DNA from: Sphingobacterium thalpophilum
GTDB lineage: Bacteria; Bacteroidota; Bacteroidia; Sphingobacteriales; Sphingobacteriaceae
Length of the DNA stretch: 64,000 bases
Reading direction: 5' to 3'
Assembly (NCBI RefSeq): GCF_038396785.1
Contig: NZ_CP151087.1
Location: forward strand, 124,001-188,000
Part shown: in pieces, positions 63,685-64,000 of the stretch
How positions within the stretch are numbered: position 1 is the stretch's first letter
Layout: every line of letters starts with the position of its first letter
Notes under the pieces: generated by a model
The model's input: the letters and a program-made list of their open reading frames with translations, nothing else
Databases searched by the model: none
What the model was told of the DNA's origin: nothing
Translations under genes and position numbers: made by a program

Positions 63685-64000
63685 ATGAGCAATAAAAATA
63701 TTGATAAAGAAACTATATTGGCATTAAAAGATGGCATTGAATTGCTCAGTGGTAAATGGAAATTTTGTATTCTGCACAATTTGCAGAAACACGGCACAAT
63801 GCGGTTTAAAGATCTGCAAGAGATGGCTCAGGGAATATCCCCAAAAGTTCTATCCAAGGAACTTCAGGAATTAGAAGATAATTTACTGATTAGTAGAACG
63901 GTTAAAGACACCAAACCTGTAACTGTTTCTTATGCGCTTACCGCCTATGCTAAAGAAACGGAGGAAGTTGCCAATGCTTTAATTAAATTTGGTCTAAAGC
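63685..64000 (+). CDS. HxlR-family transcriptional regulator (3' end outside the window)
   Basis: 105 codons are visible: MSNKNIDKETILALKDGIEL, LSGKWKFCILHNLQKHGTMR, FKDLQEMAQGISPKVLSKEL and SYALTAYAKETEEVANALI. LSGKWK and the F-x-x-L...I-S-x-K-x-L-S/T-x-x-L helix-turn-helix are hallmarks of HxlR. It should bind the region between itself and the divergent reductase gene. Confidence 0.92.
   Translation, partial: MSNKNIDKETILALKDGIELLSGKWKFCILHNLQKHGTMRFKDLQEMAQGISPKVLSKELQELEDNLLISRTVKDTKPVTVSYALTAYAKETEEVANALIKFGLK

Overview
The window looks like the chromosome of a Sphingobacterium-type member of the Bacteroidota (Sphingobacteriaceae). The basis is moderate-to-low GC content, a Bacteroidota-style TPP-riboswitch thi operon, CHASE3/PAS hybrid kinases, GH78 and GT4 carbohydrate genes, ISAon1-, IS1595- and DUF4372-type IS4 transposases, and a promoter resembling the -33 TTG / -7 TAnnTTTG pattern. 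Species-level identity cannot be read from the sequence.

Layout. 1-2.95 kb: minus-strand thiamine operon (thiS-thiC-TenI/ThiE-like-thiE) behind a TPP riboswitch. 3-12.3 kb: ordinary metabolic and transport genes (alpha-L-rhamnosidase, EamA transporter, GrpB, DinB, SRPBCC, TspO-like), one IS5 element with clean ends, a lipoprotein gene broken by two stop codons and a decayed AHSA1-like gene. 12.4-26.5 kb: one CHASE3-PAS-HisKA-HATPase-REC-REC hybrid histidine kinase gene in three pieces. An ISAon1-type element (8-bp target duplication) splits the CHASE3 domain. A 9.7-kb composite splits the last receiver domain; it is an IS21-family element (6-bp target duplication) that itself carries two different recombinase-in-trio (RIT) elements, one inside istA and one at the 3' end of istB. 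The RIT ends can be read to the base.

26.9-42.2 kb: a stress-type neighbourhood with a ferritin-like DUF5856 protein, a response regulator/kinase pair, two SDR oxidoreductases, an ECF sigma factor, small membrane proteins, a YciE/DUF892 protein, a three-domain LigD and a CDF cation transporter. The CDF gene is cut by an IS1595-type element. An IS4-type element and a DUF421 fragment follow. No Ku gene is present in the window.

42.2-60 kb: a gene graveyard with a second, intact IS21 element, an IS256 fragment, and remnants of SUKH immunity, toxin-tail, RadC, zeta-like kinase and epoxide hydrolase genes. A two-gene module of unknown function occurs in four states of decay, along with short dispersed repeats. 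Intact genes here include an ABM monooxygenase, a GNAT, an AraC regulator with a FAD monooxygenase, a GT4-glycosidase-like fusion and a response regulator. 60-64 kb: ilvD, a Crp/Fnr regulator, a RibD/DHFR-like reductase and a divergent HxlR regulator running off the window edge.

The most unusual biology is the nested IS21/RIT composite, with identical attachment-site geometry in two divergent RIT elements, and the four-copy decaying module between 42 and 58.5 kb.
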